From JAUUSJ01 sp964439395 (lineage in GTDB: Bacteria; Bacillota; Clostridia; Lachnospirales; Lachnospiraceae): 64,000 nt of DNA. Each line of letters opens with the position of its first letter. Position 1 is the first letter of the stretch. The stretch is from NCBI GenBank assembly GCA_964439395.1, contig CAYTNV010000017.1:1-64000 (forward strand), written 5' to 3'. Under the pieces are notes generated by a model. The model searched no databases, was not told where the DNA came from, and was given only the letters and a program-made list of their open reading frames with translations. Below are positions 8,930 through 17,151 of the stretch, one piece after another. Both the position numbers and the translations under genes were made by a program.

Positions 8930-11230
8930 TTATGATCTCTCTATATCAATTACGCTGTCAATCTGTCGAATCTTTGAAATAATATGATTCAGCTGCTCTG
9001 TTCCCGTAATAAAGAAGGTGAGAACAACTGTCGCTTTTCCCTCTTGCTTGCTTTTTCTTGTCAAAATGGAGTTAATATTAATCTGTGCATTAATAAAAAC
9101 CTGACCAACATCAACTAAAAATCCCATTCTGTCCTCTGTATAAATAATAATCTCGGCTTCATACATCTCTTGTTTCTTAGGCTCATCAGGATGTGACCAC
9201 TCTGCCTCAATCAATCTCGCTCTCTCTCCTTCTGGCATCTTGACAATATTATCGCAATCTGTTCGATGAATCGAAACACCTCTGCCCCTTGTAATAAATC
9301 CGATAATCTCATCTCCTGGCACTGGACTACAGCATCTAGAACATCGACATGGCATATCAGGCATACCCTTAATTATAATATCGCTTCTTCCACCAGAGGA
9401 GAGAGTCTTTTTCATAACTTCTTTGCCAATCTGCTGTTTCTGCTCTTGTGCCTGCGCAAGCTTTTCTTTTATTTTTTGTATTTCAGCAGGATTTTCCTTT
9501 TGATACTCTTCAACGAGACGATTAACGACCTGACTTTCCTTTAATCCTCCATGCCCCACAGATGCAAGTACTGTATCCCAGTCTCTGCAAGAATAACGAT
9601 TCTCTACTTTCTTCATATAGGCAGGCTTTAAATATTTGCTAAGCACAAGTCCCTTCGAAGAACAATATTTATCTAAAAGCTCTTTTCCTTTTTGTATATT
9701 TTCTTCCTTATATTCTGCCTTAAACCATTGATTAATTTTGGTCTTGGCACTAGAGCTTCTCACAAAAGTAAGCCAGTCTCTACTTGGTCCCTTAGAATTT
9801 TGGGAAGTGACAATCTCTACTCGGTCACCGTTTTTCAAGTGATAATCAATCGGAACTTGTCGTCCATTGACTCGAGCTCCCACCATCTTATTGCCGACAG
9901 CACTGTGAATGCTATAAGCAAAATCAACTGGCGTAGAGCCTGTAGGCAGAGTCTTGACATCCCCCACAGGAGTAAAGCAATATACTTGTTCTGCAAATAA
10001 ATCTAAATCTGTCTTTAAGAGAGTCAAAAATTCACGGTTATCTGACATATCCTGCTGCCACTCTAAAATCTGACGAAGCCAGCTTAACTTCTCTTCCTCT
10101 TTATTATTAGAACTCGTCTTTCCCTCTTTATATTTCCAGTGAGCTGCGATACCATACTCAGCAGTTCGATGCATCTCAAAGGTGCGAATCTGAATCTCAA
10201 ACGGCTGTCCATTTGGACCAATTAAAGTCGTATGAAGAGACTGATACATATTTTGCTTTGGCATAGCAATATAGTCCTTAAAACGTCCTGGAATTGGTGT
10301 ATACATCTCATGAATCACACCAAGTGCTGCATAACAATCCATAACGGTATCCACTTTAATACGAACCGCAAATAAATCGTAAATCTGCTCCAATGTCTTA
10401 TCCTGATTTACCATCTTCTTATAAATACTAAAGAAATGCTTTACACGTCCCTCAATCTCCGCCTTAATTCCAGCATCCTCGATATGTTTTCTAACCTCCG
10501 CCACAATACTAGAAATAAATACTTCTCTTTCTTCCTTCTGGGATTGCAAAGCTGTCTCCAATTCTTCGTATACTTCCGGACGTAAATAGCGAAGAGATAA
10601 GTCATCCAATTCTATCTTAATCTTCGAGATACCCAGCCTATGTGCAATTGGCGCATAAATATCCATCGTCTCTCTCGATTTTTCTTTTTGTTTTTCTGGC
10701 TTCATATATTGCATCGTTCTCATATTATGAAGTCTATCTGCAAGCTTAATTAGAATCACTCGAATATCCTTTGCCATCGCCAAAAACATTTTTCGAAGAT
10801 TTTCAGCCTGAATCTCTACCTTATCCTTAGAATAAGATAATTGTCCTAATTTGGTCACACCATCTACCAATAATGCAACCTCAGCGCTAAATTCTCTCGT
10901 CACGTCTTCCAAAGTAATCTCGGTATCTTCTACAATATCATGCAATAGACCAGCGATAATCGTTTCTTTATCAAGTTCTAATTCTGCAAGAATTAAAGCT
11001 ACACAAAGAGGATGGATAATATAAGGCTCTCCTGATTTTCTAAGCTGTCCAAGATGGGCATTATTTGCCATATTGTAAGCTTTCTCAATCAAACTAAGAT
11101 CCGTAGAAGGATGATACTGCTTAATCGTCTGTATGAGTCTGCCATAGAGCTCTTCTGGTTTTGTAAAGTCGTCCGGTTTGCTAATCTCTTTCTTTCCCAT
11201 CGTTTGGTGGGGAGTTTTTTTATCTACCAT
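8930..11230 (-). CDS. relA: Bifunctional (p)ppGpp synthetase/hydrolase
   Basis: A 766-residue long RSH protein that makes and degrades the stringent-response alarmone. Domains in order: HD hydrolase (HPLCVALILAEL, LLHDIVEDTE) at about 45-200, synthetase (NMYQSLHTTLIGPNGQPFEIQ region) at about 240-370, TGS (VYCFTPVGDVKTLPTGSTPV) at about 405-465, a zinc-finger-like CRCSRCCSPVPGD segment, and a C-terminal ACT domain (AEIIIYTEDRMGFLVDVGQ). The HD motif is intact, so it should be bifunctional like Firmicute Rel. AAGGAG precedes the ATG by about 12 bases. It is the first gene of the relA-MBL-hemZ-HD-GYP series. Confidence 0.96.
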   Translation of the reverse strand: MVDKKTPHQTMGKKEISKPDDFTKPEELYGRLIQTIKQYHPSTDLSLIEKAYNMANNAHLGQLRKSGEPYIIHPLCVALILAELELDKETIIAGLLHDIVEDTEITLEDVTREFSAEVALLVDGVTKLGQLSYSKDKVEIQAENLRKMFLAMAKDIRVILIKLADRLHNMRTMQYMKPEKQKEKSRETMDIYAPIAHRLGISKIKIELDDLSLRYLRPEVYEELETALQSQKEEREVFISSIVAEVRKHIEDAGIKAEIEGRVKHFFSIYKKMVNQDKTLEQIYDLFAVRIKVDTVMDCYAALGVIHEMYTPIPGRFKDYIAMPKQNMYQSLHTTLIGPNGQPFEIQIRTFEMHRTAEYGIAAHWKYKEGKTSSNNKEEEKLSWLRQILEWQQDMSDNREFLTLLKTDLDLFAEQVYCFTPVGDVKTLPTGSTPVDFAYSIHSAVGNKMVGARVNGRQVPIDYHLKNGDRVEIVTSQNSKGPSRDWLTFVRSSSAKTKINQWFKAEYKEENIQKGKELLDKYCSSKGLVLSKYLKPAYMKKVENRYSCRDWDTVLASVGHGGLKESQVVNRLVEEYQKENPAEIQKIKEKLAQAQEQKQQIGKEVMKKTLSSGGRSDIIIKGMPDMPCRCSRCCSPVPGDEIIGFITRGRGVSIHRTDCDNIVKMPEGERARLIEAEWSHPDEPKKQEMYEAEIIIYTEDRMGFLVDVGQVFINAQININSILTRKSKQEGKATVVLTFFITGTEQLNHIISKIRQIDSVIDIERS

Positions 11231-11384
11231 ATATCATCACTTCTCCTTACATCATTATTTTAAAACTTATTCTACACTATAATGATTTTTTTTGCAAGAT
11301 ATCTATCTTTTTTCTGACGGAAATCAATTTTTATACTTTTTGAAATAGACAAAGTAAAATGTTTTTTGGGAGGAGACGCCATTC

Positions 11385-11682
11385 GTCAGAAAAACGTTCT
11401 TCTGACGGATGGCTGTGTACTGGAGAAACGTTAGGGAATATGTATCCGCCACATTTACTCTGCTACTACAAATATGATAGTTATTAGACTTCGTTGCTTT
11501 TAACCAACTTATCTCTCGTAGCCTAGCCTTCTATGTGATTTCTGTCCGTCGGACCAGAGGTTTGCTTACAGCTTCCTTCCGATTCTACCTCACAATAAAC
11601 ACCCTTGCTGTTCATCTATACACTTCCCACTATCCGGGCGTGTTCGGGACTTTCACCCGTTAGAACACATCCATGGCGCGCA
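11385..11682 (-). mobile_element. Group II intron fragment (domain I, no reverse transcriptase)
   Basis: On the minus strand this segment reads like the 5' domain of a bacterial group II intron: GCGCGCCATGGATG near the 5' end, a GGGTGAAAGTCCC hairpin loop, and GGACAGAAATCACATAGAAG further on. No intron-encoded reverse transcriptase, domain V or 3' end is seen, so it is a truncated remnant. It begins directly after the pyrI terminator, a position favoured by terminator-targeting (class C) introns. The assignment rests on remembered intron sequence patterns. Confidence 0.65.
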
Positions 11683-11684
11683 AA

Positions 11685-11724
11685 CTAAAAAGAGCCACAG
11701 CAAAATACTTTTTACTGTGACTCT
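11685..11724 (-). terminator. pyrI terminator
   Basis: AGAGTCACAG and CTGTGGCTCT form a 10-bp stem (one mismatch) followed by TTTT on the minus strand, 30 bp after the pyrI stop codon. Confidence 0.85.
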
Positions 11725-11754
11725 CCTTAATATATTCCTCATCATACAAAACAA

Positions 11755-12180
11755 TCAATTCTTACTAGATTTCTTCATCTCGCAATACTGACAGCGATAA
11801 ATCCTCTTCTCTCTATCCACAAGTCTAAAAATCTGGTCAATCTCTGGCTCCACCGATGTAATACATCTTGGATTCTTACACTTTGCTATATTGACAAGCT
11901 TCTCTGGAAGCTCCACCTTTCTCTTCTCCACAATCTTGCCATCTTGAATGACACAGACAGTTACATCTGGGTCAATATATCCAAGTACATCCACATTTAA
12001 GTCAAATTGGTCTGCAATCTTAATAATATCTTTCTTACCCATCTTCTTGCTTGAAACATTTTTAATAATTGCAACAGAGCACTTCAGGTCATCAAGACCT
12101 AAATCATTATAAAGTCTCATGCTCTCCCCAGCGGTGATATGATCTAATACAATTCCATTTTTAATACTATCTATCTTCAT
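11755..12180 (-). CDS. pyrI: Aspartate carbamoyltransferase regulatory chain
   Basis: A 141-residue PyrI that binds the catalytic PyrB trimers and allosteric nucleotides. It has the N-terminal nucleotide-binding domain (IKNGIVLDHITAGESMRLY) and a C-terminal zinc domain with four cysteines (CKNPRC and CQYC). pyrI normally follows pyrB within a few bases. Here about 700 bp of IscB/HEARO remnant lies between them, and no clear Shine-Dalgarno site precedes the ATG (upstream bases GCCTGATTATA). Its translation and transcription may therefore have changed since the insertion. Confidence 0.95.
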   Translation of the reverse strand: MKIDSIKNGIVLDHITAGESMRLYNDLGLDDLKCSVAIIKNVSSKKMGKKDIIKIADQFDLNVDVLGYIDPDVTVCVIQDGKIVEKRKVELPEKLVNIAKCKNPRCITSVEPEIDQIFRLVDREKRIYRCQYCEMKKSSKN

Positions 12181-12211
12181 TATAATCAGGCTCAGACACT
12201 CGTGACTTGAA

Positions 12212-12711
12212 TCATGAGAAGAGAGCCTCTCTCCTTTCTATTGACATACTTTTTCTATTTTCTATCAGTTGTAAATATTTACAAGAAACTGAACCATCTG
12301 CATTGACTCGAAGATGTGTATCGACTTTATTTTTAACAGAAGGAGCGAGCCATCCTTTTTTCTTTGTATAGGTTTGATTTTCAAATCGAGCTTTTCGATA
12401 ACGTAGCCGATTGCTTCGAGTACGTCTATTTTCTCTTCGAGTGGATAGTAAAGTTACAATATCATTCCGAAGTTCTACACTGGATGCATATCATGCTTTT
12501 TCTTTTGTTGTTGCAGATAATCCAATCATTTTGCTTCCCGCATCTATTCCAAGTATAATTTCTTGTGTGATATTTTACATTCAAAACAAAGTTGAATCGT
12601 AAAGGGTTCGGTTCTTTTTACTTTTGCTTGTTTATTTTTTAATCATTTTCTTGCTTTTGCTTCGGTACAAGGCATCAAAGGATTTCTTTATAGATTCAGT
12701 ACATATACCAT
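12212..12711 (-). pseudogene. iscB: Decayed IscB (RuvC/HNH RNA-guided nuclease of IS200/IS605-type elements)
   Basis: Reading the minus strand from the ATG at 12711 gives an IscB-like N-terminus (MVYVLN, then PLMPC and TIQL) with in-frame stops. A frameshift follows, then RuvC-I (ILGIDAGSKMIGLSATT) and the arginine-rich bridge helix (STRRENRRTRSNRLRYRKAR), KKKGWLAPSVKNKVDTHLR, and abruptly a C-terminal-like tail (VSCKYLQLIENRKSMSIERR) ending at TGA 12212-12214. The HNH domain and the rest of RuvC are gone, so at least one large internal deletion, one frameshift and several stops have occurred. Identification is by remembered family motifs, and the bridge helix makes it strong. Confidence 0.85.
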
Positions 12712-12868
12712 GTCTTTATGACCTCCTGTATGTCAGAATAAAGTAGCCTTCGACCAAGTTATGCTGTGGTTTCTTGATAACAACATGGTTCCTACCCATC
12801 AGAACGGTTTAATCCCTATCCTTAGAGGAGTGAACTAGACGAATCTTGAATTCTTTCAATCCTGTAAC
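12712..12868 (-). ncRNA. HEARO / omega RNA upstream of decayed iscB
   Basis: The minus strand directly 5' of the iscB start contains blocks I recognise from the HEARO (HNH-associated RNA and ORF) family: CACTCCTCTAAGG, GGGTAGGAACCATG, GAAACCACAGC, AACTTGGTCGAAG and CTGACATACAGGAGG. HEARO-type RNAs are the guide scaffolds of IscB. This sequence looks far better preserved than the protein gene. Rfam RF02033 would be the decisive model. Confidence 0.75.
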
Positions 12869-12880
12869 TTTAGTCATAGG

Positions 12881-13804
12881 TTATTGTCCTGGCTTCACCC
12901 CTAACATTGTCATAATTAACGCCATTCTAATATATTTTCCATTGAGTACCTGCTCAAAATAACAAGCTCTTGGATCTTTGTCCACCTTTACAGAAATTTC
13001 ATTTACTCTTGGAAGTGGATGGAGAATCGCCAAATCTTTCTTAGCAGTCTCTAATTTTTCTAAATCCAAAATATACGTATCTTTTAATCGAATATAATCT
13101 GCTTCATTGAAAAATCTCTCTTTTTGTACTCTTGTCATATATAAAATATCAAGTTCTGGCATAACCTCCTCCATAGAAGTCACTTCTTTATATGGAAGAT
13201 TCTTTTTCTCAAATACATCTTTTTTCAAATATTCTGGGATTTGAAGTTCTTCTGGTGAAATCAAAATATAGTCAATTCCTTCATACCTGGAAAGTGCCTT
13301 AATGAGAGAGTGAACCGTACGTCCAAACTTTAAGTCCCCGCAAAATCCTACTTTTAAATTGCTAAGTCTACCTTTTTTTCTGCGGATAGTAAGTAAATCT
13401 GTCAAAGTCTGTGTTGGATGGTTATGACCACCATCACCTGCATTGATAACAGGAATATTTACTGTGTTTGCTGCCACAAAAGGAGCCCCCTCCTTTGGAT
13501 GTCTCATAGCAATAATATCGGCATAACATTCAACAACTTTCACTGTATCAGCAACACTCTCACCTTTCGCAGAGGAAGAAGAATCTGCTGAAGAAAAACC
13601 AAGCACATTACCTCCAAGCTCCATCATAGCAGCTTCAAAACTCAAACGAGTTCTTGTACTTGGTTCAAAAAATAAGGTAGCGAGTTTTTTGTACTTGCAT
13701 ACCTCTCTATATTTGTCTTTATTCAAAATAATGTCATCGGCTAAGTCAAGCATCTGGTCAATTTCTTCTACAGATAAATCCATAGGATCGATTAAATGTT
13801 TCAT
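12881..13804 (-). CDS. pyrB: Aspartate carbamoyltransferase catalytic chain
   Basis: A 307-residue PyrB that condenses carbamoyl phosphate and aspartate in pyrimidine synthesis. Visible active-site motifs are FEPSTRTRLSFE (phosphate loop), SSSSAKGES (80s-loop Lys), GHNHPTQTLTDLLT and LHPLPRVNEI. Length is normal. There is no ribosome site directly before the ATG. The only good one (AAAGGAGG, 13859-13866) lies about 55 bases upstream, separated by a hairpin (13817-13856). Its partner pyrI lies downstream beyond an IscB remnant. Confidence 0.97.
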   Translation of the reverse strand: MKHLIDPMDLSVEEIDQMLDLADDIILNKDKYREVCKYKKLATLFFEPSTRTRLSFEAAMMELGGNVLGFSSADSSSSAKGESVADTVKVVECYADIIAMRHPKEGAPFVAANTVNIPVINAGDGGHNHPTQTLTDLLTIRRKKGRLSNLKVGFCGDLKFGRTVHSLIKALSRYEGIDYILISPEELQIPEYLKKDVFEKKNLPYKEVTSMEEVMPELDILYMTRVQKERFFNEADYIRLKDTYILDLEKLETAKKDLAILHPLPRVNEISVKVDKDPRACYFEQVLNGKYIRMALIMTMLGVKPGQ

Positions 13805-13816
13805 AAAATTTTTTCA

Positions 13817-13867
13817 GGCACAAAACTCACTACTTTTAAATGATGAGCGAAGTGCCGTCCTCCTTTC
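13817..13867 (-). promoter_or_regulatory. pyrB: Hairpin separating pyrB from its Shine-Dalgarno site
   Basis: On the minus strand AAAGGAGGAC is followed by a 40-nt element closed by GGCAC/GTGCC with an inner CTCA/TGAG pair, then 12 bases to the pyrB ATG. If the hairpin forms, the ribosome site lies about 14 bases from the start codon in effective distance. This could make pyrB translation depend on RNA folding. Confidence 0.4.
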
Positions 13868-14120
13868 TGTCAAATAACATTCTCTTGTTTCAATGAATTT
13901 TAACTTTTGGTACGACGCATAAGTATGAAGAGCTATTAAATGTTAAGCCAAAACAAACGAATTTGTTTTATCTCACCGCTTGACATAGGCTTTCTCTCGA
14001 AAATTGTCTTCTGTCTGATATATTACCTTTTTTGTCTTATCCTGTCAATCATTTTCTTTATTTTAAAACATAATTTCCCCATTATAGGTAATATTTTACT
14101 TTTTCCTATATATTGTAAAA

Positions 14121-14155
14121 AAACTGAAGCGATATCATATATCACTCCAGTTTTC
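14121..14155 (-). terminator. Terminator of DUF2156 gene
   Basis: AACTGGAGTGATAT pairs with ATATCGCTTCAGTT and is followed by TTTTTTACAA on the minus strand. Confidence 0.85.
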
Positions 14156-14165
14156 TCCCTATTTT

Positions 14166-15089
14166 TTAACTCGCAATGGGCAATAAGTTAGCTTCTGCCT
14201 TTAAAAATGCCATACCTCTCTCTGCCATCATCACTGGTCGATAAGAAAGTTTCGCCTTGCGAAGTCCCTCCTCGCCGCAGTCCTCCTCGCGGTTAATATA
14301 ACGATATTCACTTGCCTCATGCTCTGCAAACTGCTGGTTAATCATAGGATAAGCTCCCTGAATCATACCAAATGCCTTTTCAAAATGGACAACAAATGTA
14401 TCCTCATTAATAGGCTCACCCATCGCAAAAGCAATAATCTTACCTTCCGCACGGATTGCTCCGCCGACAAGACCTAGCTGCTCCATATGCATAAGAGCTG
14501 TTTTTGCTGCACATGCTTCTGCATTCTTTTCATCATCTTCTATTACTTCCTCATTCTTACAGTTTGCCTCTTTCCAAATCTTTAGCATCTCTAGACATTC
14601 CTGTCTATTCTCATCTGAGATGGACTCATAACTCCACTCGTGATTTTCTTTAAATTTATTAATATGATTTCTCTTTCCATGGAATTTTTTCCCTTTTAAA
14701 GTAATCAAATCTTTTGATTCGTAAATATAATCCTCGTCATCTCTGCTATAGAGAACTTCTATCTCGCCTGAATAAAACTCTTCTAGACAGACTTCATTCT
14801 CCTTTGTAATATTATGGAGGCAAAATGGAATATCATTCTCCTTACAATATGCACGAATCTCATCTAAAGCCTTCTTTGCATCGCCATGTCCGATTGGATA
14901 ACTAAAACTTACAAAATCATGCTCCGCCTTAATTACTAACATATCCTCCACAATAGCAAATTCCTCATTATAATAATCCTTCCATACATAAGACGCTGCA
15001 AAGGATTTATCGCAGATTCTTGAATTTACTTTACTAAAATAATAATCAAAAGTTTCTTTGTCACTTAATTGGATTTTCTGAAATCTCAT
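14166..15089 (-). CDS. DUF2156 domain protein (GNAT-fold, lysyltransferase-like)
   Basis: A 307-residue protein of the DUF2156 family, which shares the GNAT fold of the C-terminal part of phosphatidylglycerol lysyltransferases. The motif LKGKKFHGKRNHINKF in the middle is typical of the family. It lacks the membrane domain of MprF, so it is probably a soluble aminoacyl- or acyltransferase-like protein with unknown substrate. AGGAG precedes the ATG at a normal distance. It is monocistronic with its own terminator. Confidence 0.8.
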   Translation of the reverse strand: MRFQKIQLSDKETFDYYFSKVNSRICDKSFAASYVWKDYYNEEFAIVEDMLVIKAEHDFVSFSYPIGHGDAKKALDEIRAYCKENDIPFCLHNITKENEVCLEEFYSGEIEVLYSRDDEDYIYESKDLITLKGKKFHGKRNHINKFKENHEWSYESISDENRQECLEMLKIWKEANCKNEEVIEDDEKNAEACAAKTALMHMEQLGLVGGAIRAEGKIIAFAMGEPINEDTFVVHFEKAFGMIQGAYPMINQQFAEHEASEYRYINREEDCGEEGLRKAKLSYRPVMMAERGMAFLKAEANLLPIAS

Positions 15090-15251
15090 AAATTCTCCTC
15101 TTCTCTCATATATAAAACAAAGTGTTCTCTGCCTTTTTCCAATTCTTTTTAGAGCTTGGTTCTCTCAGCAAATGACCAAAATCTATCCAAGTCCGTAAAA
15201 GAAATCTTTTTTCTAAGAGGTCTTTTCATTAATCTATTTATTTAATAGCCA

Positions 15252-15345
15252 TCATTATAGATGAAATTTTATTTGTTTTTCTTTGCGGCTCCAAAAAATC
15301 ACTCTCGCCGCTTAATTAAAATTTTTATCATCTATAGGCTGCCAT
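15252..15345 (-). terminator. Long hairpin at the 3' end of the cysteine synthase-like gene
   Basis: A GCGGC/GCCGC core (15285-15311) sits inside a longer AT-rich inverted repeat (ATAGATGA..AAATTTTA against TAAAATTTCATCTAT) that overlaps the stop codon. No long T-run follows, so it is terminator-like with moderate certainty. Confidence 0.5.
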
Positions 15346-16338
15346 ATCAATAAGCTCTACATCTTTTGTAATATATCCCTCTTTTATCGGCTGAGTCTTC
15401 GTATAATCTGTCGATAAATATTTTTTATTATCATCGGCAAATACAGTTACTATTGTACTATCTTTTCCAAGCTTATTTTGAGCCATAATACTTCCCACTA
15501 GATTTGCCCCAGAAGAAATCCCAACGCCGACACCAAGTTTTCTAGAAATCATCTGTGCCATAATGATAGCATCTCCATCATCAACGGAGACAACATCTGA
15601 CATTTCCTCCATATGCAAAATAGATGGAACAAACTCATCTGAAATTCCCTCAATTCGATGTTTTCCTACTTTATAGCCTGTTGAAATTGTCGGCGAGTTA
15701 AGTGGCTCAAGTGGATAAACTTGACATCTTGGATTGCTATCTCTTAATCTTCTTCCAATTCCCATAATCGTTCCACCAGTTCCCACACCAGCAACAACGC
15801 CATCTGCCTTCTTACCAAGTACGGCAAGTTGTTTCACAATCTCATCTCCTGTTGTTATATAATGAGCCATTGTATTGTCCTCATTAGAAAATTGTCTTGG
15901 AAGAAAAACATCTCCTTTCTTTGCCAACTCCTCTGTGAGAGCGATAGAGCCTAAAAATCCGCCCTCTTCTCTTGAGACAAGTCTAACTTTAGCGCCATAG
16001 CTTTTCATAATATTAATTCTTTCCATGCTCATCCAATCTGGAATATAAATAATAACTTCATGTCCTAAATAAGAACCAAGTGCGGAAAAAGCAATACCTG
16101 TATTGCCGCTTGTTGCCTCCACAATTTTATCTGTCTCTTTAATCATTCCATCTTCATAAGCTTTTTTCAAAATATGATATGCTACTCTATCTTTAATACT
16201 TCCTGATAAGTTATAATACTCTGCCTTAGCATAAATTACTCTTGGCTCCCCCTTGTAAGTCAACTTTATCTCTAATAATGGAGTATGGGAAATCATCGGA
16301 GCAATCTTAGCAAATTTTTCTTTTACTGTCTGATTCAC
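15328..16338 (-). CDS. PLP-dependent cysteine synthase family protein
   Basis: A 336-residue fold-type II PLP enzyme. The PLP lysine lies in SGSIKDRVA, the substrate loop is EATSGNTGIAF, and the phosphate-binding loop is GVGTGGTIMG. The family includes O-acetylserine sulfhydrylase (CysK) and cystathionine beta-synthase. The 20-residue C-terminal extension and the divergent middle make CysK itself uncertain, so no gene symbol is given. It is preceded by GGAAAG-type Shine-Dalgarno bases and stands alone between terminators. Confidence 0.88.
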   Translation of the reverse strand: MNQTVKEKFAKIAPMISHTPLLEIKLTYKGEPRVIYAKAEYYNLSGSIKDRVAYHILKKAYEDGMIKETDKIVEATSGNTGIAFSALGSYLGHEVIIYIPDWMSMERINIMKSYGAKVRLVSREEGGFLGSIALTEELAKKGDVFLPRQFSNEDNTMAHYITTGDEIVKQLAVLGKKADGVVAGVGTGGTIMGIGRRLRDSNPRCQVYPLEPLNSPTISTGYKVGKHRIEGISDEFVPSILHMEEMSDVVSVDDGDAIIMAQMISRKLGVGVGISSGANLVGSIMAQNKLGKDSTIVTVFADDNKKYLSTDYTKTQPIKEGYITKDVELIDMAAYR

Positions 16339-16514
16339 GACTTTTCTTCCTTTCTATTAGCAATCCCTAGTTAATTACTATAGCATAAAATAAATTTAAA
16401 TACAACGGTAAATTTTGCTTTACCAAAAATAGATAAATTATGAAATCTTATATTGATTTTTATTATATTTATAGAAAACGACAAAATATTGTCCCGAATT
16501 TTACCAAGACATAG

Positions 16515-16541
16515 TAAAAAAGGATACCATTAACGGCATCC
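16515..16541 (-). terminator. Terminator of FeoA-like gene
   Basis: GGATGCC and GGTATCC form a 7-bp stem with one G-U/mismatch, followed by TTTTTTA on the minus strand. Confidence 0.75.
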
Positions 16542-16585
16542 TCTACTGTCCCTATCTTATATTCATTGATCACCCTAACGGTCTA

Positions 16586-16798
16586 TCAGATTTTCACTTT
16601 ATCTGCCGTGTCCTTATCAAGTGCCAAAAATTTACCATTTACATTAATAATAATATTGCCAAAATAAGAACTGACAACTTCGATTAATGTACCTGGTCTT
16701 AGCGCAACCATTCCTGTTAAATTTTCATTACAATAATCACTAAAATTCCACTTGACTGTATCGATTGTTCCCACGTTTGCCTGTGATAATGCTATCAT
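16586..16798 (-). CDS. Small FeoA-like protein
   Basis: A 70-residue protein whose C-terminal half fits the SH3-like FeoA fold: LTGMVALRPGTLIEVVSS then IIINVNGKFLALDKDTADKV. FeoA proteins work with the FeoB ferrous iron transporter, but no feoB is near, and stand-alone FeoA-like proteins often have other roles. GGAGATG precedes the ATG. Function is uncertain. Confidence 0.6.
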   Translation of the reverse strand: MIALSQANVGTIDTVKWNFSDYCNENLTGMVALRPGTLIEVVSSYFGNIIINVNGKFLALDKDTADKVKI

Positions 16799-17151
16799 AA
16801 TAACATCTCCTTCCCAAAATACCTTTTCTTTTCACTCATAACTTCTAATTACTGTTTCAAAAGACTTTATTAAACAATAACTCAACTACTTTTATTCAAT
16901 ATTTAAATTAAGCCTTTCTATATCATATTATCTGCTATTTCACTTTGCTTATTCCTGTTCTTCTTTCTTATATTTATTGTACCATGAAAGGGGTACGGGG
17001 AGTCAATTATAACTTTCGTACAACGTTCTAATCTTTCCTTGTTGATTCTAATTAATTCTACAATAAACTAATTCTTCATTGGGAAGGCTAATGATTTCTA
17101 ATTGATTCTAATTTTACTTTCAATAAACTAATTTCTATTTGTATTAGCTAC
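16799..17151. other. 353-bp AT-rich intergenic region with direct repeats
   Basis: No gene is seen. Two imperfect copies of a unit containing TTGATTCTAATT and CAATAAACTAATT occur about 60 bp apart (17040-17075 and 17100-17135). They may be duplicated regulatory sequence 3' of the DnaJ-domain gene or decayed repeats. A GGAAAGGGGTACGGGGAG-like patch near 16985-17005 has no assigned meaning. Confidence 0.4.

Larger units (their letters stand above)
11231..11754. other. 524-bp intergenic region between relA and pyrI
   Basis: It contains the pyrI terminator (11685-11724), a group II intron fragment (about 11385-11682) and, on its left side, a hairpin made of CGTCAGAA and TTCTGACG repeats near 11385-11415 and a CGTCAGAA-like copy near 11316. 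No open reading frame of interest is seen. The relA promoter presumably lies near 11265-11300. Confidence 0.6.
13805..14165. other. 361-bp pyrB leader and terminator region
   Basis: It contains the spaced Shine-Dalgarno/hairpin arrangement before pyrB, a perfect AAAACAAA-TTCG-TTTGTTTT palindrome near 13950-13970 that may be a leader hairpin or operator, and the terminator of the DUF2156 gene. No convincing coding sequence is seen. Confidence 0.5.

Noticed and set aside
12364..12602. Plus-strand open frames of 60-odd codons
   Set aside because: They are the reverse complement of the iscB bridge-helix/RuvC remnant on the minus strand, which has clear family motifs.
13940..14191. Plus-strand 83-codon hydrophobic frame
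   Set aside because: It has no ribosome site, overlaps the pyrB leader and the DUF2156 terminator, and its hydrophobicity follows from T-rich sequence.
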